Assembly: GCA_000151295.1 (NCBI GenBank)
Contig: GG745331.1
Span: 249,524 to 282,594 of the forward strand
DNA: 33,071 nt
Source: Allomyces macrogynus ATCC 38327
Taxonomy: Eukaryota > Blastocladiomycota > Blastocladiomycetes > Blastocladiales > Blastocladiaceae
Direction of reading: 5' to 3'
The translations under genes and the position numbers were made by a program. Below are positions 1 through 8,940 of the stretch, piece after piece. The first letter of the stretch is position 1, and every line of letters begins with the position of its first letter. The notes beneath the pieces are model-generated. The model was not told the origin of the DNA. It saw nothing but the letters and a program-made list of their open reading frames with translations, and did no database searches.

Positions 1-18
1 CCCCCCCCCCCCCCCCCC
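1..18. repeat. poly-C homopolymer at window edge
   Basis: The window opens with an uninterrupted run of 18 C, directly downstream of the stop codon of the first minus-strand gene. It may be a true 3'-flank homopolymer or a sequencing/assembly edge artefact; the sequence alone cannot tell. Confidence 0.7.
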
Positions 19-34
19 TGCCGCACCGCGCTCC

Positions 35-2518
35 TCACAATCCCTCAGCACTCCCGCCGCCCTGGAGCCCAGCACTCGCCGCCTGCACGGCGCGCAGCAT
101 TTCCGACAACCGCGCCACGTCCATGGCGGCCGTCGGCGGCTCCATCCCGCCGTCGTCATCGAGCAGCGCCGACAGGTCCTCGGGCGGCGCATGCGGCGGA
201 GGCAAATGCGGATGCAAATGCGGATGCGGGTGCACGCTCGGGAACCCCGTGCCGCCGTCGTAGTACCCCTGGTAATACTCGTACTGCCCCGTCGGCGCGC
301 CCGATGGCGGTCCCGGCGGCTGCGGCTGCGGCGACGCATAGTACCCAGCGGCACTCGCGTCCGTGTACCCGGCCGCGGCCGCGTACGGATCCGCGGTGTT
401 TCCGCGGTACGCGTGATGGTTCGGATTAATATGCACGACCGACCCTCTGCGTCCACCGCGCGCATAATTCACCAGGTACGCCGCGTCGTCCGGGATATCG
501 TCGGGCCCAAACTGCGGCGCGTGGTCCTGTTCGGGCCCACCACCGTCGCGGTACGGGTGCGGCGGTGGTGGCCCAGGCGGCGGACGTGGCAACGGCGACA
601 ACGATCGCCGTCGTTTCGGCGGCGTCGAGGTATCAATCGCGGCGCGCCGCCAGGGATGCTCGCGGTCGCGGTGGTCGCGGTCGCGGTGGTCGCGGTCGCG
701 TCGCGGCATCGACAGCTGGTCGCGCAAGTCCGTATCGTGCGACCCGCGCCGTGGCGGCGGCGCGAGGTCGCGCTGCGCACGCGCGCGACTGCTCGTTGGC
801 GGGATGTACCGGTCAATCAGTGGTTTCTTGCTGCCGTCGCCGCCCGCGTCGCCGCCGGAGGTGCGGTCCTTGGACCGCGCCTGGTTCTGTTTCCGCTGGT
901 TGTTGGTGTTGTTGGTGCGGTTGGAATTGGTCCCGTTCGACGCGCCCCGGCCGCGACGCGGTTTTTGACCGTCGCCGCGTTGCTGCTGCTGGTGGTAGTC
1001 CCGTTTCGGGTTCGCAGGCACGTCGTCGCGCGGCGGTGGCGCCGCGGGTGCCGCAGCCAATTCGGGCGGCGCGGTAGGATTGACCGGCGGGGGTGGTGGG
1101 AGTCCTACTTCCATGGCCGGCGCGAGCGTCGTCTCGTTCGGATGCCGCGGGACCGTCGGCGACCACATGTGCGCGTTGAACCCCGCGGGGGGGACGGGCG
1201 TGTCCACGAGCATCGGGTCCGGCCCGACGGCGATCAGTGGCGGCGGTGGCGGCGGAGCAGCGGGCGGCTCAATGATCTGCACGGGCGGCGAGCCCGGTTC
1301 CGACGGTAGTGCGCGCGGCAGTACGGGCGCGGCCTGGGTCGTGACCGGTGTCGCGACCGCGCCCATTCGCGGCTCCGACTGCGACTCCGACTCGACGGGC
1401 AGCACGTCCTCGATCAAACTCCACACTTTGGCCACCGTCTTCTCCACCTCGAGCCGTTCGCGCAAGTCAGCCAGTGCCACACGTTCCGCCCTCAGTACCT
1501 CCTTGAGCGCGACAAGTTCGTCGAGCTCGGCCTTGACGGCCTGCAAAGTTCGCGCGAGTTCCGCGCGTTCCTCGGCGATCTCGTGCTTGAGGACCGCATG
1601 GTCGGCGCGCTCGTTCGCGAGCACTTCCTGAAACGCCGTCACTTCGTCGCGCAGGAGGCGTACGGCCGCATCGGTTGCGGCCGATGACGACGACGCTGGG
1701 ATACGTGAAATATCGGTGCACACGGACCGGATCTCGGCGTCGAGCAAGTCGAGTCGCGCCGACGCGGCGTGCGAGCTTTGCACGAGCATGCTCTGCATTT
1801 CCTGGAGGGGACGCACCGCCTGTGTGACAAGCAGCAGGACTTGCGCCTCGGTGATGGGTGGTGGGGGCGCGACGGTGGCGACAGAGGTGGGTCGTGCGGG
1901 TGAGGAGGACACGTGTGCTGGGATCGCAGGCGGGGGTAGGTAGGAGGAGGTAGAGGGCACGGAAGGGGTGCCGGGCAATGGGTGGATCCCGGCGGCCGAC
2001 GGCGGACGGTACGAGTCCAGCAGGGACGGAGGATGATGGGACGCGTCGCTCTCGAGCGAGCTGGCAGGTAGTGGGTGAGCGGGTCTCGACATGGCGATGG
2101 GCGCGTGGGGGGGCTGCACGGACGGAAGGCGCGTCGCCAGGTCCAGGAGCGAAGATGGGGCAGGTTCCAGGAGTGACGGAAGCGATCCGTGGGACCCATT
2201 CAAAGACGAGGGAGTTGGGAGAGCAAGAACCGCAGCAGAATTGGCTGCTGGGGGCGCAGGCGATCCCGAGTCGTGCGGTGCGCTGGAGGCCGACTTGATG
2301 ATAGAGAGCAGCCACTGCGTGTAGGCGACGGGGTTCTCCGTCGAGGGAGGGGCCGATGCTGGTGCTGGTGGTGCGGGCATTGCCGACGCGCCGGGACTCG
2401 AGTCCAGCGCCATGAGGACCGGCGACTGGGCCAGACCAATGGGCGGCGTCATGCCGTTGGGTGCAGTCGGGGCAGGGATGGCCATGGCAACGGGTGGAGG
2501 TGGTGCGGAAGACTGCAT
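35..2518 (-). CDS. proline-rich protein with central coiled coil and RG/RD-rich tail (unknown function)
   Basis: I do not recognise this family. From the ATG at 2518 it encodes about 827 residues in one open frame; the frame is open 35 codons further upstream (ATG at 2623), but protein-like Pro/Ala/Ser sequence begins at the inner Met. Residues 1-220 are Pro/Ser/Ala-rich, with one short hydrophobic helix-like stretch (AYTQWLLSIIKSA). Residues about 225-370 form a long charged coiled coil rich in Glu, Leu, Ala and Arg. The C-terminal half is disordered: poly-Pro, an RGRG/Asn/Gln-rich basic stretch near residue 515, RD/HRDR repeats near 610, a Tyr/Gly/Pro segment, a His/Pro-rich segment (HPHPHLHPHL) and a final short helix. 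RG, RD and Tyr/Gly low complexity is common in RNA-binding or condensate-forming proteins; that role is inference only. No introns are needed. Confidence 0.7.
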   Translation of the reverse strand: MQSSAPPPPVAMAIPAPTAPNGMTPPIGLAQSPVLMALDSSPGASAMPAPPAPASAPPSTENPVAYTQWLLSIIKSASSAPHDSGSPAPPAANSAAVLALPTPSSLNGSHGSLPSLLEPAPSSLLDLATRLPSVQPPHAPIAMSRPAHPLPASSLESDASHHPPSLLDSYRPPSAAGIHPLPGTPSVPSTSSYLPPPAIPAHVSSSPARPTSVATVAPPPPITEAQVLLLVTQAVRPLQEMQSMLVQSSHAASARLDLLDAEIRSVCTDISRIPASSSSAATDAAVRLLRDEVTAFQEVLANERADHAVLKHEIAEERAELARTLQAVKAELDELVALKEVLRAERVALADLRERLEVEKTVAKVWSLIEDVLPVESESQSEPRMGAVATPVTTQAAPVLPRALPSEPGSPPVQIIEPPAAPPPPPPLIAVGPDPMLVDTPVPPAGFNAHMWSPTVPRHPNETTLAPAMEVGLPPPPPVNPTAPPELAAAPAAPPPRDDVPANPKRDYHQQQQRGDGQKPRRGRGASNGTNSNRTNNTNNQRKQNQARSKDRTSGGDAGGDGSKKPLIDRYIPPTSSRARAQRDLAPPPRRGSHDTDLRDQLSMPRRDRDHRDRDHRDREHPWRRAAIDTSTPPKRRRSLSPLPRPPPGPPPPHPYRDGGGPEQDHAPQFGPDDIPDDAAYLVNYARGGRRGSVVHINPNHHAYRGNTADPYAAAAGYTDASAAGYYASPQPQPPGPPSGAPTGQYEYYQGYYDGGTGFPSVHPHPHLHPHLPPPHAPPEDLSALLDDDGGMEPPTAAMDVARLSEMLRAVQAASAGLQGGGSAEGL
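661..700. repeat. 15-bp tandem repeat inside the coding region
   Basis: The 15-mer CGCGGTCGCGGTGGT occurs twice exactly (661-675, 676-690), followed by a partial third copy. On the minus strand it encodes the RDRDH-type repeats of the proline-rich protein. Fifteen is a multiple of three, so copy-number change would keep the frame. Confidence 0.85.
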
Positions 2519-3174
2519 CGGTATTGCAACGCGGGAAGTCACTGCAGGCAGGTGCGGGGCCAAGGGAGGACAGGAAAGGAAGGGATCGACGAAACGAGAG
2601 AGGAGAAAGGCGAAGGATGGCACACCAGAACGACAAGACGGCGTTCAGCCAGCGTTTTCGCGAAAGGGGTGCCCGGCTTGAAGGGCGAGCCGGTCAAGGG
2701 CACGGGCACCGACCAGCGAACTCGAATTTTGAGTAGATCAGGTCTGGCGAAGGTGCGTCCGCAAGGTCCGACAAGCGGATTCGAGGCCACGACGGGCCAG
2801 AGAAACCGTGTGCGTGGTCGTCGCCGGGTAGACAGTCGCCGCAGTCCAGATGCGGGTACTTAGTGTGCTGGAGACGCCCTTTCGCCGCCGTAATCGCGTT
2901 GGCCCCTTCGCGGTGATCTCAGCCGTGCTTCTGGCGGACGTGAGAGATCAGCGCGAAATGCGCAAGGATCCAAGTCACACACCCCCGCACTAACATGAAC
3001 CTGATTCGGTCTCAGGTCGCTCAAGCCGTCGCTCACAGCCAACACCGCGCGCGACCGAAGCGAGCAGAGGAGCGCCGGAGGAGTTGATGAGGTGGAGAAC
3101 AGAGGAGATACGAATTCAAGATCAAAAGCGGTATTCATTTCTCTTCTCGCGCCCGTAATCACTCAAAATACACG
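2519..3174. other. intergenic region, 656 bp
   Basis: This lies between the start of the proline-rich gene and the stop of the BRO1 gene, both on the minus strand. It should hold the promoter and 5' UTR of the former and the 3' UTR of the latter. Short open frames here have no recognisable protein features. I see no RNA gene and no clear promoter motif. Confidence 0.5.
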
Positions 3175-6100
3175 TCAATCCATCAAACTCGGCCGCCCTC
3201 CGGACGGCGGCGGATATTGGCTGCCATACTGCTGCTGCTGCTGCTGCGGTTGCTGGCGCTGTTGCTGGTACTGCGGCGCCTGGTACTGCGTCTGCTGATA
3301 CTGCTGCTGCTGCGCTTGCGGGTAGCCCCCGTACCCGACAGCTGGCGCGTTATATTGGCTAGCAGGTTGCTGCTGTTGCTGGCCGTACGCGGCCGAGGGG
3401 TACCCGTACCCTTGATATTGCCCGGTCGGCAGCTGCTGGTGCTGTTGGTACTGCGCGGCCGGCGGCTGTTGAGTTGGCGCTGCAGCCGCGTACCCTGCAT
3501 ATGCCGGCGTCGCGGACGAGTAATGCCCCTGTTGCGGCGGTTGTGACCCGTAGTAATTCGTGTTGGACGGCGCCGCCGCAGACGGGTACCCGTACTGGCC
3601 CGTAGCCTGCGGTTGCTGGTAGGGCGCGTGCTGCTGTTGCTGCTGTTGCGCGGGCGGCGGGGCATACGACGCTGGCCGCTGATAGTCCGCGGGCGCCGGC
3701 GACGAGTACGACGGCGGCGTCTGCGCGGGCGGTTGCTGCTGCTGCTGCGTCCCGTAGGCCGAGGGCGGTGGCGGAGTCGCGTAAGACTGGTGCGCTGGCG
3801 CCGCGGCCGTCGGCGGTTGGTAAAGAGACCGTGTCGCCGCAAAACTGCTTGGCTGTTGCTGCTGCTGCGACGGCGGCGTGCTCGCGGCCGCGTACGACCC
3901 CGCATAATTCGTCGCCGTGCTCGGCGCCGCGTACGCCGCCGGCGTCGATCCCGAAAAATACCCACCGGGCGACGGGGCCGACGGAGCCGTTGGTGTGGCC
4001 GGCTGGTACGCACTCCCCGTCGCGACCGGCGGCGCCTGGTACGTCCCCGGCGTCGGGAACGCTGGTTTACTCGCCGCCGCATACGGCGAACTCGGCGCCG
4101 ATCCGGACCCGGTGGACCCGCCTAGACTCATCCTCGCGAGCTGGTCCCTAAGCAAATCCCGTTGTCGGCTCGCCGCGTCCCCCACGGCCTTCTTCTGCAC
4201 CTCGACCACCTCGCGCTCACGTTCCGCGATCGCGCGCTCCAGGTCCCTTACATGCCGGGCCACCGCATCCTGCACGTCCGCCAACTCGGCGGCCGCATCT
4301 TGCAACTTGTTCTGCCATTGCACGACCTGCTTATGCGCGCTCGCCACCGTCCGTTCCCACTGCGCCGCCCGCGCATCGCGCGACTGCGCTGCGCGCGCGT
4401 CCGGGTGCTGTACGATCGCCTGCCACGTGGCCTGCAGGGCCGGGAGTGTCGCGCGAGTCACTTTCGCGTTCTCCGCCAACCGGTCCTGCATCCCCTGGAA
4501 CTTGGCGAGTTCCGCGCGGAAAATATGCTCGTCGATATTCTGCTTGGCGTTGAGGACCAGAACGTCGGCAATATCGTCCTTTTGTAGGGCCGACTTCAAG
4601 TCGGCTAGCCCCTTGGTCCGGTCGGCCTTGAGTTTACTCAGGAGCGAGACCAGGTCCCGCGCTTTCGCGACGAGCGCGGGTAAATCGTTGCCCGTATCGA
4701 GCAGGGACGCGTCGCGCCCGGAACCGCCGGCCGCGGCGTCCGGCGACGACGGCACGTTGAGTGCCTGGTAATCAGCGAGAACCAGCGCGTCGCGCGCTTG
4801 CGTCTGCTGCAACTTCGTCTGCGCCGCGGCAAGGGCTGCGACTGCCGGCAGTGCGCGTAGGTCTGAAATTGTCCATTCGGTCGAGGGCGGCAAGGCCGCG
4901 CGCGCGCGCACGTCGTCCGCGTCACGTTGATCGAGTTTGGCCATGACGCCCTGAATCTGCGCGAGCGCGTCGGACGCCATGGCGCTGACCGTCGCGTACA
5001 GGTCCGGAATCTCGCTGCTCTTAATCTCGCGCACCTGCACTTCGGCCACGGGCGAGACGGGTGCGGCGGACCCGACAGCGCTCGTGAGCGTTTCCAGCGC
5101 CTTGGGCAGGCCAAGCGCGCCGAGGAGTGATCCGGCCTCGGTGTCGAGGACTTCGACGAGCTCGCTCGCGCGGCGCTGCACTTGCGCCTTTTGTTCCGAG
5201 TAGACCGAAGCTTTTTCGTGCACGGCGAGCGGGATCAAAGCGGAAAACAGGTCCGTGACGAGTCCCTGTAATTCGGCGGCACCGCCAGGGAGGATGTGGT
5301 CGAACCCAAGCCGCTGCGGGACGACGAAGTGGTCGAGGGGCGGGAGCGCGTCTTTCGCGAGTGTCGCCGCGTGGTAAATGACGTCGTTGTCCTTGGTCGC
5401 GCGTGTCAGCGCTTCGGTGCACGTTGCGACGAGTGACTTGGCCAAGTCCAGCAGGACGGTGCCGGCGTCCGGGGTCGTGACGGTCGTGGCGGCGGAAACG
5501 ACGTGTACGAGCGGTTTCGCGAGCGTGACGGCCTCCTTGGCGTCGGCCACGGCCAGCTCGAGTCGCGGAATAATTTCGGCATAGTTGAAATCGGCCTCGA
5601 GGTGCTTGGCGCGCATCGCGTGCGCCTGCGCCGAATACAGTTTGGCCTTGACGGCGATGATGGCCGGCAAAACGCGGTGCGGCACGTCAAAGTAGTTGGC
5701 CAAGTCGCCGGCATTCACAGTCGCCGCCAGCTGCGCGTACTGGTGCGCGAGCCCCGCGACCATCTTGGCCGTAGTCTTGGTTGGGTTCGCGCCGGGTTTC
5801 AAGTCGGCAAGCGTCTTTTCGACGAGCAGTTCCTGCGCCTGCGCGACCATCAAATCGGAGAGGACGCGAATGCAGTCGCGCCCGAGATCGCGCGTGGGCG
5901 CGTGCAGGAAATTGTCGTTGATGAACTGGAAAATCCCCGCGGCGACTTGCAGCGAGTGGTAGGCCTGCTTGGTATCGCGCTGCTGGCCCGCGGCCGGTGC
6001 CGCCGCCCATCGAGAGAGCGCGGCCGCGAGGTTGAAGATGACCGAGGCCTTTTCGTAGGCGAGCGACGATTGCGCAGTGGGCGCGCTCGTAAATGCGTCG

Positions 6101-6387
6101 TACCAGGTGAAGACAAGGTTGTCGTTGTCGAGCGGAAAGTGGAGTTCGAGGAGCTCGATCTGGCCATAGTACTTGAGCAGCAGGTCGCGCGCCGTCTTGT
6201 CGGCGGTGGAGGGCGCGCCGCGCATGTCCTGCCGCAGCTTGTGTAAAGCGGCGATCGGCTGCGCGTAGTTGGCCGGGTCGTCGGCGTAGGCGTCGCGAAT
6301 GTGGTCGCCGAGCGGGCCCTCCCACACGACCTCGTCGGTCAGCTTGAGCGGCACCTGCAGCAGCGGCACGGTGGTGGGTGGCGCCAT
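3175..6387 (-). CDS. BRO1-domain protein (Bro1/Rim20/ALIX family)
   Basis: Family role: Bro1/ALIX/Rim20 proteins bind ESCRT-III at endosomes, for multivesicular-body sorting (Bro1) or alkaline-pH signalling (Rim20/PalA). The start at 6387 has a good context (CCACCAAGATGG) and gives 1070 residues; the frame is open 135 codons upstream, but that part is not protein-like. Residues about 5-385 are a clear BRO1 domain: VPLKLTDEVVW near the start, LLLKYYGQIELLELHFPL, then FTWYDAF and YEKASVIFNLAAALS. Residues about 385-745 are Ala-rich helical sequence matching the V-shaped, YPxL-binding domain, ending in a charged coiled coil (AEREREVVEVQKKA). The last 320 residues are a Pro/Gln/Tyr/Ala tail with poly-Gln runs (CTG x6 at 3229-3246) ending in GGRPSLMD. 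The gene is intronless and divergent from HIS7. I cannot decide between Bro1 and Rim20 orthology. Confidence 0.93.
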   Translation of the reverse strand: MAPPTTVPLLQVPLKLTDEVVWEGPLGDHIRDAYADDPANYAQPIAALHKLRQDMRGAPSTADKTARDLLLKYYGQIELLELHFPLDNDNLVFTWYDAFTSAPTAQSSLAYEKASVIFNLAAALSRWAAAPAAGQQRDTKQAYHSLQVAAGIFQFINDNFLHAPTRDLGRDCIRVLSDLMVAQAQELLVEKTLADLKPGANPTKTTAKMVAGLAHQYAQLAATVNAGDLANYFDVPHRVLPAIIAVKAKLYSAQAHAMRAKHLEADFNYAEIIPRLELAVADAKEAVTLAKPLVHVVSAATTVTTPDAGTVLLDLAKSLVATCTEALTRATKDNDVIYHAATLAKDALPPLDHFVVPQRLGFDHILPGGAAELQGLVTDLFSALIPLAVHEKASVYSEQKAQVQRRASELVEVLDTEAGSLLGALGLPKALETLTSAVGSAAPVSPVAEVQVREIKSSEIPDLYATVSAMASDALAQIQGVMAKLDQRDADDVRARAALPPSTEWTISDLRALPAVAALAAAQTKLQQTQARDALVLADYQALNVPSSPDAAAGGSGRDASLLDTGNDLPALVAKARDLVSLLSKLKADRTKGLADLKSALQKDDIADVLVLNAKQNIDEHIFRAELAKFQGMQDRLAENAKVTRATLPALQATWQAIVQHPDARAAQSRDARAAQWERTVASAHKQVVQWQNKLQDAAAELADVQDAVARHVRDLERAIAEREREVVEVQKKAVGDAASRQRDLLRDQLARMSLGGSTGSGSAPSSPYAAASKPAFPTPGTYQAPPVATGSAYQPATPTAPSAPSPGGYFSGSTPAAYAAPSTATNYAGSYAAASTPPSQQQQQPSSFAATRSLYQPPTAAAPAHQSYATPPPPSAYGTQQQQQPPAQTPPSYSSPAPADYQRPASYAPPPAQQQQQQHAPYQQPQATGQYGYPSAAAPSNTNYYGSQPPQQGHYSSATPAYAGYAAAAPTQQPPAAQYQQHQQLPTGQYQGYGYPSAAYGQQQQQPASQYNAPAVGYGGYPQAQQQQYQQTQYQAPQYQQQRQQPQQQQQQYGSQYPPPSGGRPSLMD

Positions 6388-6680
6388 CTTGGTGGCAGGT
6401 GGGTTGGGTTGGCAGGCTTGCGGTTGATTGATCGAGCAACAAGTAGTGTGCGTGCGGGCGGAGCGGTTGCGGGCAGTGCCGCCGTGCTGCCGGTGCTGGT
6501 GCTGGTTGAGATGCGCGTCGCGGCGGCGGCAGCGGTGCGGTTGGCCTTGTTGGCGACGCGGCAAAGGCGGAGGAGGTTGGTGCGACGTTCGCGCTTGGCA
6601 GCCAGCGCGGAAGCAAGGCCGGCCACTGGCGCGACGCGTGCCATCCCCGGTCGCGTGCACTTGACAGGCATGGCACGAGC

Positions 6681-6737
6681 TGCGGTGGATCGGCGGTTTG
6701 TGCGGTGGATCGGCGGTTTGTGCGGTGGATCGGCGGT
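6681..6737. repeat. 20-bp tandem repeat between BRO1 and HIS7
   Basis: Two exact 20-bp copies (6681-6700, 6701-6720; unit TGCGGTGGATCGGCGGTTTG) are followed by the first 17 bp of a third. They lie between the divergent starts of the BRO1 gene (6387) and HIS7 (6962), so they sit in shared promoter or 5' UTR sequence. The third copy runs directly into a TGACTC hexamer. Confidence 0.9.
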
Positions 6738-6742
6738 GACTC
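6737..6742 (+). promoter_or_regulatory. possible Gcn4/CPC1-type site upstream of HIS7
   Basis: GTGACTC (core TGACTC) lies about 220 bp upstream of the HIS7 start. TGACTC is the core of the general amino-acid control element bound by Gcn4/CPC1 bZIP activators, and yeast HIS genes are known Gcn4 targets. A hexamer occurs by chance often enough that only its location makes it notable. Confidence 0.3.
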
Positions 6743-6961
6743 CGGGCAAACGTGACCGCGAAGACGCCATGCCACCCTGCCACAAACTCCAACCCGCCGA
6801 TGAAGCCTGATCGATCAGCAAAGAGGGCCCCGTCGACAGCTCGCAGTTCATCCGCGGCTCCTCAACGGCGACAGTCCCGTCTCCTGGCCGGCGCCGTTCT
6901 CGCGCTGCTCCTCCCGCCCTCGGCCCGGACCACCAGCAGCAACCCCAGCACTCCCACCATC

Positions 6962-8620
6962 ATGACCGCCCCCAGCATCTACCTGCTCGACTACGGCGCC
7001 GGCAACGTGCGCAGTCTCGTCAACGCCGTGCACCACGCGACGGGTCTGTCCATGACGCCCATCACGCAGGCCAGCGACTTTGCCAAGGCCGACATTGTCG
7101 TCTTCCCGGGCGTCGGCGCCTTTGGCCAGGCCATCAACGGCTTGCGCGCGCTCGGCTTTGTCGACGCTTTGCTCGCCTACATCCAGTCCGGCAAACCCTT
7201 TTTCGGAATCTGCGTCGGCCTGCAATCGCTCTTTTCGGCTTCCGACGAGACACCCGGCGTGAACGGGCTCGGCGTCGTACCGGCACGCATCACCAAATTC
7301 GACTCGTCCACCAAGACGGTGCCGCACATGGGCTGGAATGCGGCTGTCACGCCCGTGTCGAGCTCCGATGGGGGCCTGATTGACCCGACCGCGCGCTACT
7401 ATTTCGTGCACTCGTTTGCGGCCATGTACACGCCGGCGCTCGCCGACTACGCCTATGCGTTGACGCGGTACGGCGACCAGACGTTTGTTGCCGCGGTCCG
7501 GTTCCGCAACGTGTTTGCGACCCAGTTCCACCCGGAAAAGTCGGGCGCTGCTGGCCAGCGCCTGCTTCGTGCCTACCTGCTCACGCACGCCAAGGCCACG
7601 GCACCCCTGCCATCGGCGTTCCCGACGACCATTCCCGACGCCCTGTCGAAACGCATTATCGCGTGCCTCGACATTCGCGCCAATGACGCCGGCCAGCTGG
7701 TCGTGACCAAAGGGGACCAGTACGACGTGCGTGAGACTTCGGGCAGTGGGGACGTGCGCAATCTCGGCGACCCGGTCGACCTGGCTGTCCGGTACTACCG
7801 CGAGGGCGCTGATGAAGTCGCACTGCTCAACATCACGTCGTTCCGGTCGGTGCCTGTCGCCGACTTGCCGATGCTCGCGGTCCTCCGCAACGCGTCCGAG
7901 AAAATTTTCGTGCCGCTGACGATCGGCGGCGGGATCCGCGACATTGTCGAGCCCTCCGGGAACGTCGTCAAGGCCCTCGACGTGGTCGCCGCGTACTTCC
8001 GCGCGGGCGCCGACAAGGTCTCAATCGGGTCTGATGCCGTCTACGCCGCCGAGAATCTCTGGAAGAACGCCAAGAACGGGGTCTTACCCGCGGCGGGTGA
8101 CGGGACCACGGCGATTGAGCAAATCGCTCGCGTCTACGGCGCGCAGGCCGTGGTCGTGTCCGTCGACCCGAAGCGCGCGTACGTTGTCGACCCGTCCATG
8201 ACCTCGCATACGGTCATGCGCGCGCCCGTTCCGGGCCCGAACGGCGAGCAGTACTGCTGGTACCAGTGCACGGTCAAGGGCGGGCGCGAGGCGCGCGACC
8301 TCGATGTCGTCCAGTTGGTCCAGGCCGTGGAGCGCCTGGGTGCCGGCGAGATCCTGCTCAACTGTATGGATACGGACGGAACCAAGTCAGGGTTCGACTT
8401 GACGCTCGTGTCGCTCGTCAAGAAGAACGTGCGGATTCCCGTGATTGCGTCGAGTGGGGCCGGCCACGCGCAGCACTTTGTAGATGTGTTCCAAAAGACG
8501 AATGTGGATGCGGCGCTCGCCGCGGGGATCTTTCACCGTCGCGAGGTGCCGCTGCCGAGCGTCAAGGAGTTTTTGGTCCAGTCAGGCGTGCCGACGCGCG
8601 TCGATGAGGCCGACTTGTAG
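6962..8620 (+). CDS. HIS7: imidazole glycerol phosphate synthase (fused glutaminase + cyclase)
   Basis: This is the fifth step of histidine biosynthesis: glutamine-derived ammonia and PRFAR give imidazole glycerol phosphate plus AICAR. The start at 6962 (ACCATCATGACC) gives 552 residues, the usual fungal length, beginning [18 protein letters not shown]. The class-I glutaminase half (about 4-210) shows [10 protein letters not shown] with nucleophile Cys84, and QFHPEKSG with His190 and Glu192, completing the triad. The (beta/alpha)8 cyclase half (about 228-552) shows [10 protein letters not shown] with catalytic Asp237, [27 protein letters not shown] with the second catalytic Asp402, and [14 protein letters not shown]. 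All key residues are present. There are no introns. The frame is open for 70 codons upstream, with in-frame ATGs at 6752 and 6800; that stretch is Arg/Ser/Ala-rich and probably 5' UTR. Divergent from BRO1; followed on the same strand by farnesyltransferase beta. Confidence 0.97.
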   Translation: MTAPSIYLLDYGAGNVRSLVNAVHHATGLSMTPITQASDFAKADIVVFPGVGAFGQAINGLRALGFVDALLAYIQSGKPFFGICVGLQSLFSASDETPGVNGLGVVPARITKFDSSTKTVPHMGWNAAVTPVSSSDGGLIDPTARYYFVHSFAAMYTPALADYAYALTRYGDQTFVAAVRFRNVFATQFHPEKSGAAGQRLLRAYLLTHAKATAPLPSAFPTTIPDALSKRIIACLDIRANDAGQLVVTKGDQYDVRETSGSGDVRNLGDPVDLAVRYYREGADEVALLNITSFRSVPVADLPMLAVLRNASEKIFVPLTIGGGIRDIVEPSGNVVKALDVVAAYFRAGADKVSIGSDAVYAAENLWKNAKNGVLPAAGDGTTAIEQIARVYGAQAVVVSVDPKRAYVVDPSMTSHTVMRAPVPGPNGEQYCWYQCTVKGGREARDLDVVQLVQAVERLGAGEILLNCMDTDGTKSGFDLTLVSLVKKNVRIPVIASSGAGHAQHFVDVFQKTNVDAALAAGIFHRREVPLPSVKEFLVQSGVPTRVDEADL

Positions 8621-8940
8621 GGCGGGTGTGAAATTGAGCATGGGATAGGATCTTTTGTTTATGCGTGAATTTGTACGATTGGAGGGCTTCTTTGCTTTTG
8701 CATCGTTCCGATTTTTTTGCAACCGCTCGCTCGGCTCTGCAAGAGGACGCTTCTTCACAACAAGGTCGGCAACTTGCACGTGGCGTGCGTCGCGTCTCGC
8801 AACGACCTCGATCGCAAGTACAACCAACCACCGCCGCTTCGTCGGATCCAATACCTTCGACCAACAAGCGCGACCAGCTGCAAATCGATTCAACCCACGA
8901 GAAACCGAAGACGCTGGTGCTTGCCGATCCTGCGAGCACC
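8621..8940. other. intergenic region, 320 bp (HIS7 terminator / FTase beta promoter)
   Basis: Non-coding between two plus-strand genes. It is more AT-rich just after HIS7, with T-runs around 8645-8720. I see no defined motif. Confidence 0.5.

Noticed and set aside
191..1309. 372-codon plus-strand open frame, extremely Arg-rich
   Set aside because: It lies entirely antisense to the proline-rich gene and its composition is what GC-rich coding DNA gives on the opposite strand.
3229..3246. CTG trinucleotide run as a stand-alone repeat feature
   Set aside because: It is only six units and simply encodes one of the poly-Gln runs of the BRO1 protein tail.
5503..6246. 247-codon plus-strand frame
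   Set aside because: Antisense to the BRO1 domain, whose conserved motifs settle the coding strand.
6848..7588. 246-codon minus-strand frame
   Set aside because: Antisense to the HIS7 glutaminase domain with its intact catalytic triad.
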